NCBI GenBank assembly: GCA_051745635.1
Contig: JBNJEH010000001.1
Span: forward strand, 1 to 64,000
Reading direction: 5' to 3'
DNA: 64,000 bases
From: Brumimicrobium sp051745635
Lineage (GTDB): Bacteria > Bacteroidota > Bacteroidia > Flavobacteriales_D > Crocinitomicaceae
The notes beneath the pieces are model-generated. The model saw nothing but the letters and a program-made list of their open reading frames with translations, made no database searches and was not told the origin of the DNA. A program made the translations under genes and the position numbers. This document shows positions 26,209-34,578 of this stretch, in pieces (position 1 is the stretch's first letter; the number at the start of each line of letters is the position of its first letter).

Positions 26209-26798
26209 CGCGCGCCGTATCTTTCCTGCTAGTATTCAGAAACAACCGCCCGTCCCGAAAAGCGGAAAACACTTTTTGAAACGAACGCAGCGAGCTCATT
26301 TCCTGTCCCGACAAATCGGGAACACTTTTTAAAAACAATCTGAGTGAATAAAAAATAATGCGCGTCCCAAAAAATTAGCCATTTTGACGACATATACCGA
26401 AAGTACTTTAGTTTTAAATTTCCGAAGTTTTGGAATGCCGGTTGAGCAAAAATATCGACAGGCTTACCTCGATAGAATCGATAAGCTTATTCCGGCACAC
26501 CGCACTTCGGTGAACTCATCTCGGCAAGCTCGATATAACACATTTCGACGAGCTCAATGTGTCACAGCGCATAGCTTTGCGACCTTCGCGCCTCCACTTC
26601 GGTGAACTCAGCGCATCGCATAGCGCTCGTTGCGGTTATGCAGTTATCACTGATGCTCTCGATCACACGGGCACTAATGCTTTAGATCAGCACAGATAGG
26701 GATAAGAACCCAAATAAACACAGTCCTTAATTTGCCATTATTAACGAAATCTACAAATTACAGCTGGTAAACATCCCGACAAGCATTAACAACATCGT
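26209..26798. repeat. Intergenic region of REP-like and short dispersed repeats
   Basis: No credible gene; a 73-codon open frame here is made of repeat words. It holds: a partly conserved direct repeat (GTCCCG...ACACTTTTT) at 26252-26277 and 26305-26330; a perfect 16-bp repeat CACTTCGGTGAACTCA at 26503-26518 and 26595-26610, with relatives such as TTCGACGAGCTCAATGTG between; and near 26655-26690 a segment (CTCGATCACACGGGCACTAATG) resembling the left end of the 127-bp repeat at 30133. Such TTCGGTGAACTCA-type words are common non-coding repeats in Flavobacteriales. Confidence 0.6.
26306..26330 (+). terminator. Possible terminator of ubiE operon
   Basis: Perfect stem TCCCGA-CAAA-TCGGGA followed by ACACTTTTT, 97 nt after the ubiE stop. 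The U run is offset by four bases, so it could instead be a REP-type hairpin. Confidence 0.4.
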
Positions 26799-27152
26799 CT
26801 AAAGCAAAAACCAGATATTCAAGAGTGCAATCGCCGAGAATGCAATCAAAAGTATGATGTAAATGACGCTTAATGTGCGTTTTTCTTTTGGCTTCGTTGT
26901 GCGTTGGTTCAACTTTTTTAACAAGCCGGCAAAAATTGTAATTGACAGAATTCCACATATAATGACTGCTATATGGATAAATGGAGCGTATGATGGGTTC
27001 AATCCAACTAACAAGCTTTCGTAGAAAACAGCTTGTTTCTCAGAATGTGTAGCTGCTGAATGGGTATTGAAGATAACGATCCATCCAAGGGGAGGATAAG
27101 CTGAAACGAGTCCGAATAAAAGCCCCGCTGCGAATACGATGTTGCGTTTCAT
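26799..27152 (-). CDS. Hypothetical three-helix membrane protein
   Basis: No family recognised. From ATG 27152 the product has 117 residues with hydrophobic helices at about 6-27, 57-80 and 95-115 and a basic loop (KKLNQRTTKPKEKR) before the last. The first helix could serve as a signal anchor. It begins 29 nt after the glutaminase stop on the same strand and is probably co-transcribed. Confidence 0.6.
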   Translation of the reverse strand: MKRNIVFAAGLLFGLVSAYPPLGWIVIFNTHSAATHSEKQAVFYESLLVGLNPSYAPFIHIAVIICGILSITIFAGLLKKLNQRTTKPKEKRTLSVIYIILLIAFSAIALLNIWFLL

Positions 27153-27181
27153 TGCGTTTTTATTTTTTCGTAAGGGAGTGT

Positions 27182-28096
27182 TCAAAACAAGGATAATTCT
27201 GATCGGGTGGTAAACGCTTCCAAAAACTTCATTCCTCTGTAAGAATTACCTTTACTATTGAGCTTTGGACTCCAAACGGCGATGGAATATTGATCAGGAT
27301 GAATGGCGATGATTCCTCCGCCTACACCGCTCTTGCCGGGAAGTCCGACTTTAAAAGCAAACTCACCCGACTCGTCGTAAAAGCCACAGGTTTGCAGTAA
27401 AGCATTAATCCGCTTCGATTGTCTTTCGTTTAATATCCAGTTGTTACTCGTAATATCGCGACCATCATTGGCTAAAAACAGGAATAACTCGGAAAGGTCT
27501 TTTGTGCTCATTTCCAGTGAACACAAGTCGTAATAGAAATCGAGAACATCAGCGGGTTCATTGTGGATTTGACCAAATGATTTTATGTAATTGCACAAGG
27601 CTACATTCCGATAACCCACATCTTTTTCTGATTGTGCTATTTTGCGCGAATAATCAATCGCCGGATTATTGGAAATGGTTCGAACAAAATCGAGAAAATC
27701 TTTTTTCGGGTGTTTCAGATGGCTCAGCAGAATATCAGATACGACGATGGCACCGGCATTTAAAAAAGGATTTCTTGGAATGCCTTGATCAGCCTCAAGT
27801 TGAAACAGAGAATTGAATGCGGTACCGGAGGGCTCCACACCGACTCTGTCCCATATTTTGTGATCGAGGATGCGATAGGCGAGAATTAGTGAAAGGACTT
27901 TTGCAATACTCTGAATGGAAAATTTATCATAGCAGCTGCCTACTCCGAAGTTGTCTCCATGGATTGTCGAGATATGTACTCCGAAATTGGACGGATCGAC
28001 TTTTGCCAATTCGGGAATGTAAGCGGCCGGCTCCCCTTGATCTTCGAGTTGCTCGATGTTATGGTAGATATCCCGGATTAAGTCTTCAAAATTCAT
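27182..28096 (-). CDS. glsA: Glutaminase
   Basis: Hydrolyses glutamine to glutamate and ammonia; serine-dependent beta-lactamase-like fold, cytosolic. The 304-residue protein has the S63-x-x-K66 catalytic motif (FSIQSIAKV), N113 in FLNAGAIV, the conserved YRN and GLPGKSGVGGGI segments and normal length. ATG 28096 is preferred to an upstream TTG. In E. coli related enzymes aid acid tolerance; here the role is not indicated by neighbours. Confidence 0.95.
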   Translation of the reverse strand: MNFEDLIRDIYHNIEQLEDQGEPAAYIPELAKVDPSNFGVHISTIHGDNFGVGSCYDKFSIQSIAKVLSLILAYRILDHKIWDRVGVEPSGTAFNSLFQLEADQGIPRNPFLNAGAIVVSDILLSHLKHPKKDFLDFVRTISNNPAIDYSRKIAQSEKDVGYRNVALCNYIKSFGQIHNEPADVLDFYYDLCSLEMSTKDLSELFLFLANDGRDITSNNWILNERQSKRINALLQTCGFYDESGEFAFKVGLPGKSGVGGGIIAIHPDQYSIAVWSPKLNSKGNSYRGMKFLEAFTTRSELSLF

Positions 28097-28248
28097 GGGT
28101 TTGTTTAAAATGAAGTTTGGAAGCAGCAAAACCGCTGCTCTCTGTTAAAATTAGTGATAATTTTGAAAGTGATAACGCATCGAGAACAATAAGTGGCAGC
28201 GAACTGCAATTTGTCAAATGGTGAAAGTTCAGGACTCCAGTATATTGT

Positions 28249-28374
28249 GCGACTTCGATCGCGCTGACCAGGATCTTTTTCAGAAAAAATCAAATAGCTT
28301 TCTCAGCGTTTTCTAATCATTTTGTATACCTTAACGATTCATTGTATTCACAATCATTCTGATGAATAGGATTT
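28249..28374. repeat. 127-bp direct repeat, copy 1
   Basis: The 103-nt core (28272-28374) matches 30157-30259 with only two mismatches by eye; about 23 nt to its left match less well. It contains no open frame and no transposase-like ends. It includes a small stem ATTGT-ATTC-ACAAT. Confidence 0.9.
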
Positions 28375-28631
28375 TGTTGTGAGAACTGAGGAAGGTGGTT
28401 ACAGCAGTGCAATAGAAGATAGTGGTGAATTTTGCTGGGAGGAGTGGTAATGAGGGATCGTTTATTGAAAAGGATTCTGATAACCATGTGATCGGAGTAG
28501 AACGGTAGCCCTTAGTTTGTATTGTTGTTTATTCCGAGCTTAAGAAATATGATTATCTTGAGCTTGAAAATAATGAATGACAACCAACCGATGAGAGTGA
28601 GTTATGCGCGGCGCAAGGTATTAGAGTCCTA

Positions 28632-28652
28632 TCCCCTGATTAAATCAGGGGA
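28632..28652. repeat. Perfect palindromic hairpin
   Basis: TCCCCTGAT, TAA, ATCAGGGGA forms a perfect 9-bp stem with a 3-nt loop. No U run follows, so it is more like a REP element than a terminator. Confidence 0.6.
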
Positions 28653-28725
28653 CGGATGTAGAAGTATCAGGAACTCTATTTGATATAGATGATTGTGACG
28701 TGGATAGTAATGATTACAAATAATT

Positions 28726-29361
28726 ATGATTAGAGAGAGAAAATTTATATTTTTTTTCATTGCAATGCTTTTTTCAAGTATTTCATTTTCTCAAAAATGC
28801 ATAGATACTGTTAGTATTGAAACTTTTTTTGATGATTTAAAGGTTGTAAATGATAAGTATGGAACTGAAAATTTCGACACAATAATTGAGTTTTATGATA
28901 AAACATACTCAACGAGTGTTCGAGACTTTGGATGTTTTAAGATTTATTCTCAAAAAAGACCTTATGAAAAAAAAGAAGGTTATTTTTTTTCATTGCTTGA
29001 TGGTTTAATTGTAGAAAAAAACAATTTACAATTATATTTTTTGACATCAGGCTCAACTGATCCCTTGGAGTCTGTAAGAGTTGTTTTACTGGATGATAAA
29101 TCAAGGCTAAAAAAAGCAATTCATCTTAAGAATGGAAAAATGATAGGTATAAGTACTTTTTGTTATATTAATAAAACACATGTTGTAGAAAACTTTGTTT
29201 TAACTGCAAGTGAATATAGAAGATTTTCAAAGTTCAATTTGTTTCAGTTGTTTGAAGAAGAGTTCTATGACAGAATCATGGAGCTTTATAAGAGCAGTAA
29301 TCATTCCATTTTGTCAATAAATGAGATAAGTAAATATAAAAATTTCTGTTATTTAAATTAA
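28726..29361 (+). CDS. Unknown exported protein in AT-rich island
   Basis: Not recognised. A 211-residue protein with a strong signal peptide (IFFFIAMLFSSISFSQ, cleavage near residue 23) and an early Cys (KCIDTVS). The rest is Phe-, Tyr- and Lys-rich, mixed alpha/beta in look, with cysteines near 25, 70, 147 and 208. Base composition is clearly more AT-rich than the core genes on either side, which suggests foreign origin. The first of three similar-sized exported proteins (28726, 29467, 30278) that do not align by eye. Confidence 0.7.
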   Translation: MIRERKFIFFFIAMLFSSISFSQKCIDTVSIETFFDDLKVVNDKYGTENFDTIIEFYDKTYSTSVRDFGCFKIYSQKRPYEKKEGYFFSLLDGLIVEKNNLQLYFLTSGSTDPLESVRVVLLDDKSRLKKAIHLKNGKMIGISTFCYINKTHVVENFVLTASEYRRFSKFNLFQLFEEEFYDRIMELYKSSNHSILSINEISKYKNFCYLN

Positions 29362-29466
29362 ATTATAAAATTCGCAATATAAAATGTAGCTGGTAACTCA
29401 GGACCTCTAAGATAAAAATCTAATAAATTAGCAACAAAATCGTATAATCCTTTTAAAATAGCAATT

Positions 29467-30099
29467 ATGAGAAGCCTAATAAGCATACTACTTATATCTT
29501 TAAGTTTTGGGTATTTGAGTCAAAATGATGATATCCGAATTTTTGATGGTCATTTTGTAAAAGCAGACTTAAAGGTTATTACTGATAATTACGCTTATTT
29601 GATATTAGATGAGTTCGATCTTGATCATTGTGTTTTATTTGAATATGATGAAAACCGGGATACTGTTGCCCTAACACATAGTGATGATTACATAGAATGG
29701 GGCTCTGATGTATTTTTTCACGAACAAGACTCCATTAAAGAGGGTTACGTAGCTATAGAGGCAACTTTCAGACGTGCTTTTATCGAAGGAGGAGCTCAAT
29801 TACAAGTCTGTTATTACTTCGTAAATAATAAAAAAAAATACCCAGTACTCTCAGCGGGTGATACTTACCATAGAAGAATAATTAAAAGACCAGAATCAAG
29901 TGTTTTTGATTTAAAGATATATAAAGAGGATGATGTGCTTGTAAAACAATATCAAATTGATTTAACTGAAGAATTTAATGTAATAAGTATTGAAAATGTC
30001 GACATGTTTACCTTAAATGATTCTGCTTTTAAATATTGGAATTTGTTTCCAATAAAAGTTAATTTCAAAAACACTGAATTAATTTTGGTTTTAGAATAA
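29467..30099 (+). CDS. Unknown exported protein in AT-rich island
   Basis: Not recognised. A 210-residue protein with a signal peptide (MRSLISILLISLSFGYLSQ) and an acidic, beta-rich body containing many Asp and Tyr (for example HSDDYIEWGSD, YKEDDVLVKQY). Only two cysteines in the mature part. Same AT-rich composition as its neighbours; 105 nt after the previous gene and 33 nt before repeat copy 2. Confidence 0.68.
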   Translation: MRSLISILLISLSFGYLSQNDDIRIFDGHFVKADLKVITDNYAYLILDEFDLDHCVLFEYDENRDTVALTHSDDYIEWGSDVFFHEQDSIKEGYVAIEATFRRAFIEGGAQLQVCYYFVNNKKKYPVLSAGDTYHRRIIKRPESSVFDLKIYKEDDVLVKQYQIDLTEEFNVISIENVDMFTLNDSAFKYWNLFPIKVNFKNTELILVLE

Positions 30100-30132
30100 T
30101 TTTTGACTCACGCTACAGTAACCGGCTCATGA

Positions 30133-30259
30133 GCGACTCCGATCACGCGGACTAATGATCTTTTTCAGAAAAAATCAAATAGCTTTCTCAGCGTTTTCTA
30201 ATCTTTTTGTATACCTTAACGATTCATTATATTCACAATCATTCTGATGAATAGGATTT
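30133..30259. repeat. 127-bp direct repeat, copy 2
   Basis: Near-identical to 28249-28374 (core 30157-30259). It ends 18 nt before the ATG of the lipoprotein gene at 30278, so it supplies that gene's upstream region. Confidence 0.9.
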
Positions 30260-30277
30260 CAACAAAAAGATGAAAGA

Positions 30278-30895
30278 ATGAAGAATTTTTTGTCCATTAT
30301 CCTTTTAATAATCACTGTATTATTTTTTTCATGTAAAAGTGGCAATGATAATTTTCAGGGGAATCATGATAATACTTCGAAAAGTAAAAATCAAAATGAG
30401 GATGAATATTATTTAGATGATTATTTACAAGAGAGTTATAATTCTATAACTTTTTTCGATGAAGAATGTCTTAATAATTTTGAAAAGTATTTTAAGCAGT
30501 CTGAGGTCTGGAAAGACACGTACACATTAGTCGAGGGATGTTACTTTCTTCCAAAAAAATCAAAATTCCAGGAAATCGAGCAAAGTTTCGATAACTTAAA
30601 TTTCTACTCCTTTGTTGTGAAAAAAGATAGTATTTATGACGTTGAGATGTATTGCGATGGTTTAAGTTTTGATGCACTTTTAATCCCCTTTTACATAAAT
30701 CAGGAGGATTTTTATCTTATAAATAGTTTTAAGGTAGTTCTTTACGTTGGGGACGGCTTTAATTGCGGAGATATACGTATTGAAGGATTGTCTGAAAAAA
30801 ATAAATCTCAAAGAGGTGTTTGGGAGGAAATTAAGGATACATCTTTATTAAATTATGCTGATTCTATTATTGAGACAAGAGGTATTTCTAAATAA
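30278..30895 (+). CDS. Unknown lipoprotein in AT-rich island
   Basis: Not recognised. A 205-residue protein with a lipoprotein signal (IILLIITVLFFSC, acylated Cys19), then a Gly/Asn/Ser/Lys-rich linker to about residue 40 and an acidic Tyr- and Phe-rich body with several Cys (EECLNNF, VEGCYF, MYCDGL, FNCGDIR). AT-rich like its neighbours. The start is directly downstream of repeat copy 2. Confidence 0.68.
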   Translation: MKNFLSIILLIITVLFFSCKSGNDNFQGNHDNTSKSKNQNEDEYYLDDYLQESYNSITFFDEECLNNFEKYFKQSEVWKDTYTLVEGCYFLPKKSKFQEIEQSFDNLNFYSFVVKKDSIYDVEMYCDGLSFDALLIPFYINQEDFYLINSFKVVLYVGDGFNCGDIRIEGLSEKNKSQRGVWEEIKDTSLLNYADSIIETRGISK

Positions 30896-31060
30896 AAGAG
30901 CCGGTCCCGCCACAACTCATTTTTTTACAAAAACCGAATGAAAATTCTCAACATATTGATACCCCCAGCTCTCGCTCCAATCCGTTCACACAGCCCTGGG
31001 ACGCATCAAACATATTTCTTTTTGGTAGAGCACTACCTTTTCGGGAGCTGATAAAACAAA

Positions 31061-32317
31061 TCAGGACTGTCCATACAAGCGGTGATAAAACCAGGAAGCT
31101 ATGCCGCCTGCAAAAGAAAAAACGGCCAGCATCCAAAAAACATGTTGATGTCCGCTCGCACCGGGCGTCTCATCAATGAGTACTCCAATAGCGGGTCCGG
31201 CAAAAATGTCGGGTGTATAGCCGACAATTGAGATCAGTCCGACCGCCGTTCCGGTTAAAACCAGCGGTATGCGACCGCGATCCATCACGGCAAAATATAA
31301 TACGCGCGCAGCATAAATACCGGTGGCAATAATTAAAATGGAAAGGAAGAAGAAAAGGGGTGTAGAACTCGCTACAATACCCGTTGCGAAGAGCAAAGAT
31401 CCGGCAAGGGTCAGTGCAAAACTTGACAGCAGCCAGGTGGTCGTTTTTGTGCGGTCCGCCAGAAAACCCATCAATACGCCTGCTACTGGTCGTATGAACT
31501 GTAAAAATGTACCCACCTCAGCGGATTCCACTTGATCATAAGCCATGACATCCTGAGCATATAGCGAAAAAATATCGGTTACTTTATATCCCATATAAGC
31601 ACACATGGTAATAATCATTAATAAAATAACTGCGGGAAGTCGCAATACTTGTCCGATTTGAGTGACGGTAATTTTATCGAGTACAATGGCTTTTTCTGCC
31701 TTCCCGTGCATTTTCATAAAAAACCAGATGAGTACACCAATGACAACGATTATTCCTGTAGAGAGCAGGATGACGTAGCGCAGTGATTCGCTTCGTTCTC
31801 CGAGGCTGGCATTTCCGACTTCCGCAGGAATAAAAAGCGCGAAAACGAGCACGCCTCCCAGTCCGAAAAGTGCTCCCACCAGGCCGCGCCCTCCATCGAG
31901 AAATCCAAATGCTTTGCCTTGCGCATCGCTACCTCCCCAGGCTCGTGTAGCTTTGATCATGGGTGCCCAGAATAAAAAGATCGTCGTTATACCCCAATAA
32001 CCATAGAGGATATTCAGCATCGTAAAACCGGGAAACGTGGCGTAAACAACACCACCGGCAGCAGTGAGCCAAAGGGAAATCGCAATCAGTTTTCGCGGCG
32101 GAAATTTATCGGCGAGTGGACCGCCGAAGAAATAAGCGGCTAACGCGACGATGCCGTAGACCGAAAAACAAATTCCCAGTTGCACATTGTCCAGCTCAAA
32201 AACATCGAGCACAGTCGGCCTGAAAACACGAACAATGACGAAGGGCAGCACGAAAACGGCTTCTCCGGCCAGAATCAACAGCGGAATATAGTACCAGGGT
32301 GCTTTGAGTTTATCCAT
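31061..32317 (-). CDS. Major facilitator superfamily transporter
   Basis: A 418-residue inner-membrane transporter with about twelve helices. The MFS A-like motif between helices 2 and 3 reads GGPLADKFPPRK, and a weaker second copy after helix 8 reads GFLADRTKT, matching the twofold layout. GYWGITTIFLFWAPMIKATRAWGG resembles the nitrate/organophosphate-type MFS region, but the substrate cannot be assigned. The gene stands alone. Confidence 0.88.
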   Translation of the reverse strand: MDKLKAPWYYIPLLILAGEAVFVLPFVIVRVFRPTVLDVFELDNVQLGICFSVYGIVALAAYFFGGPLADKFPPRKLIAISLWLTAAGGVVYATFPGFTMLNILYGYWGITTIFLFWAPMIKATRAWGGSDAQGKAFGFLDGGRGLVGALFGLGGVLVFALFIPAEVGNASLGERSESLRYVILLSTGIIVVIGVLIWFFMKMHGKAEKAIVLDKITVTQIGQVLRLPAVILLMIITMCAYMGYKVTDIFSLYAQDVMAYDQVESAEVGTFLQFIRPVAGVLMGFLADRTKTTTWLLSSFALTLAGSLLFATGIVASSTPLFFFLSILIIATGIYAARVLYFAVMDRGRIPLVLTGTAVGLISIVGYTPDIFAGPAIGVLIDETPGASGHQHVFWMLAVFSFAGGIASWFYHRLYGQS

Positions 32318-32686
32318 AGTTCTGTAAATCGAATAGTCGCTTTACTCGACACGATGTGCACTCTAATATAAGGATTTCAGCGATTTAAAAAATAGTTCTA
32401 CTGTTATAATAATGGTTGGTTCTACGCTTATTTTACAGGGTATGGTTGTATACTACTATAATTTTGGACTTAGAAAACGATAGGAGTTACGATCGCTTCA
32501 GCAAACACCAGCCTGGTTGAACATTTTGAACGCTGCAATTCTGAGATTTAAAATTCTTAATTCTGCGATTCCACGGTTCTACATTTACCACTTAGGCAGC
32601 CCATTAAATGCTTGGAAAACCTTAAAAAAAGGCTCAAAAAAGCATACCTCGTGGCACTTTTTACCGATCTGGAAGTAAATGCTGAA
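32318..32686. other. Intergenic region with second copy of the ~8-bp-period repeat
   Basis: No gene seen. At about 32537-32584 the minus strand reads GTAGAACC, GTGGAATC, GCAGAATT, AAGAATT..., sharing the 13-mer CCACGGTTCTACA (plus strand) with the repeat at 4500-4563. The remainder is AT-rich without clear structure. Confidence 0.5.
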
Positions 32687-33046
32687 TTACAACCAATGCG
32701 AATATAAGAGCGCCCAGTATATGAGAACGACCTGTAAGGGCAGACGCAGGTAAGCGAGCCATGTAAATCGATGTCCTTTTTGTTTGAAGCGTTGAGCCAT
32801 GTAGATATTGGCTGGAAATACGGCAATCAATAACAGTACGAGTCCGATAGCAGACCAGTGTCGCGTAATTTCAATATATATGCCGATTCCAAAAATGATT
32901 TCGAAGGCTCCGGAGAGATATACGATGAGTTTCCGGCGGGGTAGAGCAGGGGGTACAATTTTAGAAAACGGTTGGGGGTAAATAAAATGCAGCACACCGG
33001 CCAAAATAAATATACCTCCGAATACATATCGATCCAGGTCTTCCAT
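32687..33046 (-). CDS. DoxX family membrane protein
   Basis: A 119-residue four-helix inner-membrane protein. FGGIFILAGVLHFIYPQPFSKIVPP near the N-terminus and YLSGAFEIIFGIGI in helix 2 match the DoxX family. Function is unsettled in the family; a link to sulfur or redox metabolism is known for some members only. It follows frr by about 110 nt on the same strand. Confidence 0.8.
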   Translation of the reverse strand: MEDLDRYVFGGIFILAGVLHFIYPQPFSKIVPPALPRRKLIVYLSGAFEIIFGIGIYIEITRHWSAIGLVLLLIAVFPANIYMAQRFKQKGHRFTWLAYLRLPLQVVLIYWALLYSHWL

Positions 33047-33153
33047 CGCTTTTGTTGTTTTTTAGCGCAAAACACTTCTTTGGAAGTGCGATTGCTGCGG
33101 CATCGGGGAGCAATATCATTCATTAGTGAATGTGTGCTCTGAGAAATGGCCAT

Positions 33154-33717
33154 TTATATCGTGAGGATATCCTTTTCCTTGCGCTCGATGCGGTCTTCTA
33201 CGATAGCTACATATTGATCTGTAATTTGTTGCACTTCATCCTCGGCAACTTTCGCTTCATCTTCTGACAAGCCATCATTTTTGAGCTCTTTGATATAGTC
33301 CATCGCATCTTTGCGGTGATTGCGAACACTCACTTTTGCTTGTTCTCCTTCCGCTTTAGCGCGCTTAACGAGTTCTTTACGTCGTTCCTCTGTAAGTGGC
33401 GGAACGTTGATGATCAGCATTTCTCCATTGTCTTGTGGAGCTAAACCGAGGCTCGCATTGACAATCCCTTTTTCGCATTCCTTCAGCATTCCCTTTTCCC
33501 AGGGCTGAACGGTAAGGGTTCGACCATCTAAAGTACCGACGTTCGCAACTTGAGAAAGCGGGGTCTGCGTACCGTAATAATCCACTGTGACGCTTTGCAG
33601 CATGTCGGGCGTGGCCTTTCCGACGCGAATTTTCTTCAGTGCGGTATCGAGATGCCCGATACTTTTATCATTCGACTGTTTAAATTCTTCTTTAACGATA
33701 TTCACCTCTTCACTCAT
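33154..33717 (-). CDS. frr: Ribosome recycling factor
   Basis: Splits post-termination ribosomes with EF-G. The 187-residue protein begins with the three-helix-bundle arm (ALKKIRVGKATPDML), has YYGTQTPLSQVANV and the basic LTEERRKELVKRAK segment, and is of standard length. It lies 63 nt downstream of pyrH, the usual gene order in Bacteroidota. Confidence 0.97.
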   Translation of the reverse strand: MSEEVNIVKEEFKQSNDKSIGHLDTALKKIRVGKATPDMLQSVTVDYYGTQTPLSQVANVGTLDGRTLTVQPWEKGMLKECEKGIVNASLGLAPQDNGEMLIINVPPLTEERRKELVKRAKAEGEQAKVSVRNHRKDAMDYIKELKNDGLSEDEAKVAEDEVQQITDQYVAIVEDRIERKEKDILTI

Positions 33718-33780
33718 GGCTATTCAAATTTATGATCAAAAATATAAAAAAATACAGGCTGATCGTCAGCAGGCATCGAA

Positions 33781-34485
33781 TTAATCGACTACTGTACCAA
33801 TTCGCTGTCCTTCAATTAATCGTTTTAAGTTCCCTTCCAGGTTCATATTGAATACGATAATGGGCAGATTGTTTTCTTTACACAGTGTAAATGCTGTCAT
33901 ATCCATCACATTGAGACCGTTCGCATAGACATCGTCGAATGAAATCGTCTCGTATTTCTCTGCTTGCGGATCTTTCTCGGGATCCTGCGTATAGACACCA
34001 TCGACGCGCGTTCCTTTCAGGATGACATCTGCATTGATTTCAATAGCCCTTAGCGACGCAGCAGAATCAGTGGTAAAGAATGGATTACCCGTTCCAGCAC
34101 CAAAAATAACAACTCTTCCTTTTTCCAGGTGACGAACAGCTCTTCTCCGAACATAGGGCTCAGCAATTTCTTTCATCTCAATGGCCGACAATAAGCGCGA
34201 ATCGATACCGGCGGATTCCAGTGCGGACTGCAGTGCCATGGCATTAATCATGGTGGCAAGCATACCCATGTAGTCTCCGTGTGTCCGATCCATGCCTCCC
34301 TGTTCGGCTTGAACTCCTCTAAATATATTTCCTCCTCCAATAACGATGGCCAGCTCAACTCCCAGGTCGGTAACTTCTTTGATCTGTCGTGCATATTTTG
34401 CCAATCGTTCGTTATCAATTCCAAATTGCTTGTCTCCCATCAGCGATTCTCCGCTTAGCTTGAGAAGGACTCTTTTGTATTTCAT
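33781..34485 (-). CDS. pyrH: UMP kinase
   Basis: Hexameric amino-acid-kinase-fold enzyme converting UMP to UDP. The 234-residue protein has KLSGESLMG at 8-16, the VIGGGNIFRG phosphate loop, the MDRTHGDYMGMLATMINA UMP-binding region and GTGNPFFTTDSAA. It follows tsf but a strong terminator separates them, so it probably depends on read-through or its own promoter. Confidence 0.97.
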   Translation of the reverse strand: MKYKRVLLKLSGESLMGDKQFGIDNERLAKYARQIKEVTDLGVELAIVIGGGNIFRGVQAEQGGMDRTHGDYMGMLATMINAMALQSALESAGIDSRLLSAIEMKEIAEPYVRRRAVRHLEKGRVVIFGAGTGNPFFTTDSAASLRAIEINADVILKGTRVDGVYTQDPEKDPQAEKYETISFDDVYANGLNVMDMTAFTLCKENNLPIIVFNMNLEGNLKRLIEGQRIGTVVD

Positions 34486-34530
34486 ACTTGTTTTTGTATT
34501 GAGGAGTGAATTTGTTTGGAAAAATAAGAC

Positions 34531-34564
34531 AAAAAAAAGAGAGAAACAATGTTCTCTCTTTTTT
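34531..34564 (-). terminator. Rho-independent terminator after tsf
   Basis: On the minus strand AAAAAAGAGAGAA and TTTCTCTCTTTTTT pair across a short CATTG loop and end in a U run, about 15 nt after the tsf stop. The stem is symmetrical, so it could work on the other strand too, but no plus-strand gene ends here. Confidence 0.88.
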
Positions 34565-34578
34565 AGTTTGAATATTTA

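Larger units (their letters stand above)
28097..28725. other. Long intergenic region with direct repeat, hairpin and possible gene remnants
   Basis: No intact gene. Contents from left to right: copy 1 of the 127-bp direct repeat (28249-28374); about 230 nt in which short open stretches look like C-terminal coding fragments (for example YSELKKYDYLELENNE followed by a stop at about 28528-28576, and a fragment ending GEFCWEEW at about 28450); and a perfect 9-bp hairpin at 28632-28652. This looks like decayed coding DNA in front of the AT-rich genes. Confidence 0.5.

Noticed and set aside
26384..26605. 73-codon plus-strand open frame
   Set aside because: It consists of the dispersed repeat words and has no protein-like pattern or start signal.
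28249..30259. Insertion sequence or composite transposon formed by the 127-bp repeats
   Set aside because: No transposase, no terminal inverted repeats and no target-site duplication were found; the repeats are simple direct copies.
32827..33153. 108-codon minus-strand frame between frr and the DoxX gene
   Set aside because: It overlaps the DoxX gene in another frame, has irregular composition and lacks any family pattern.
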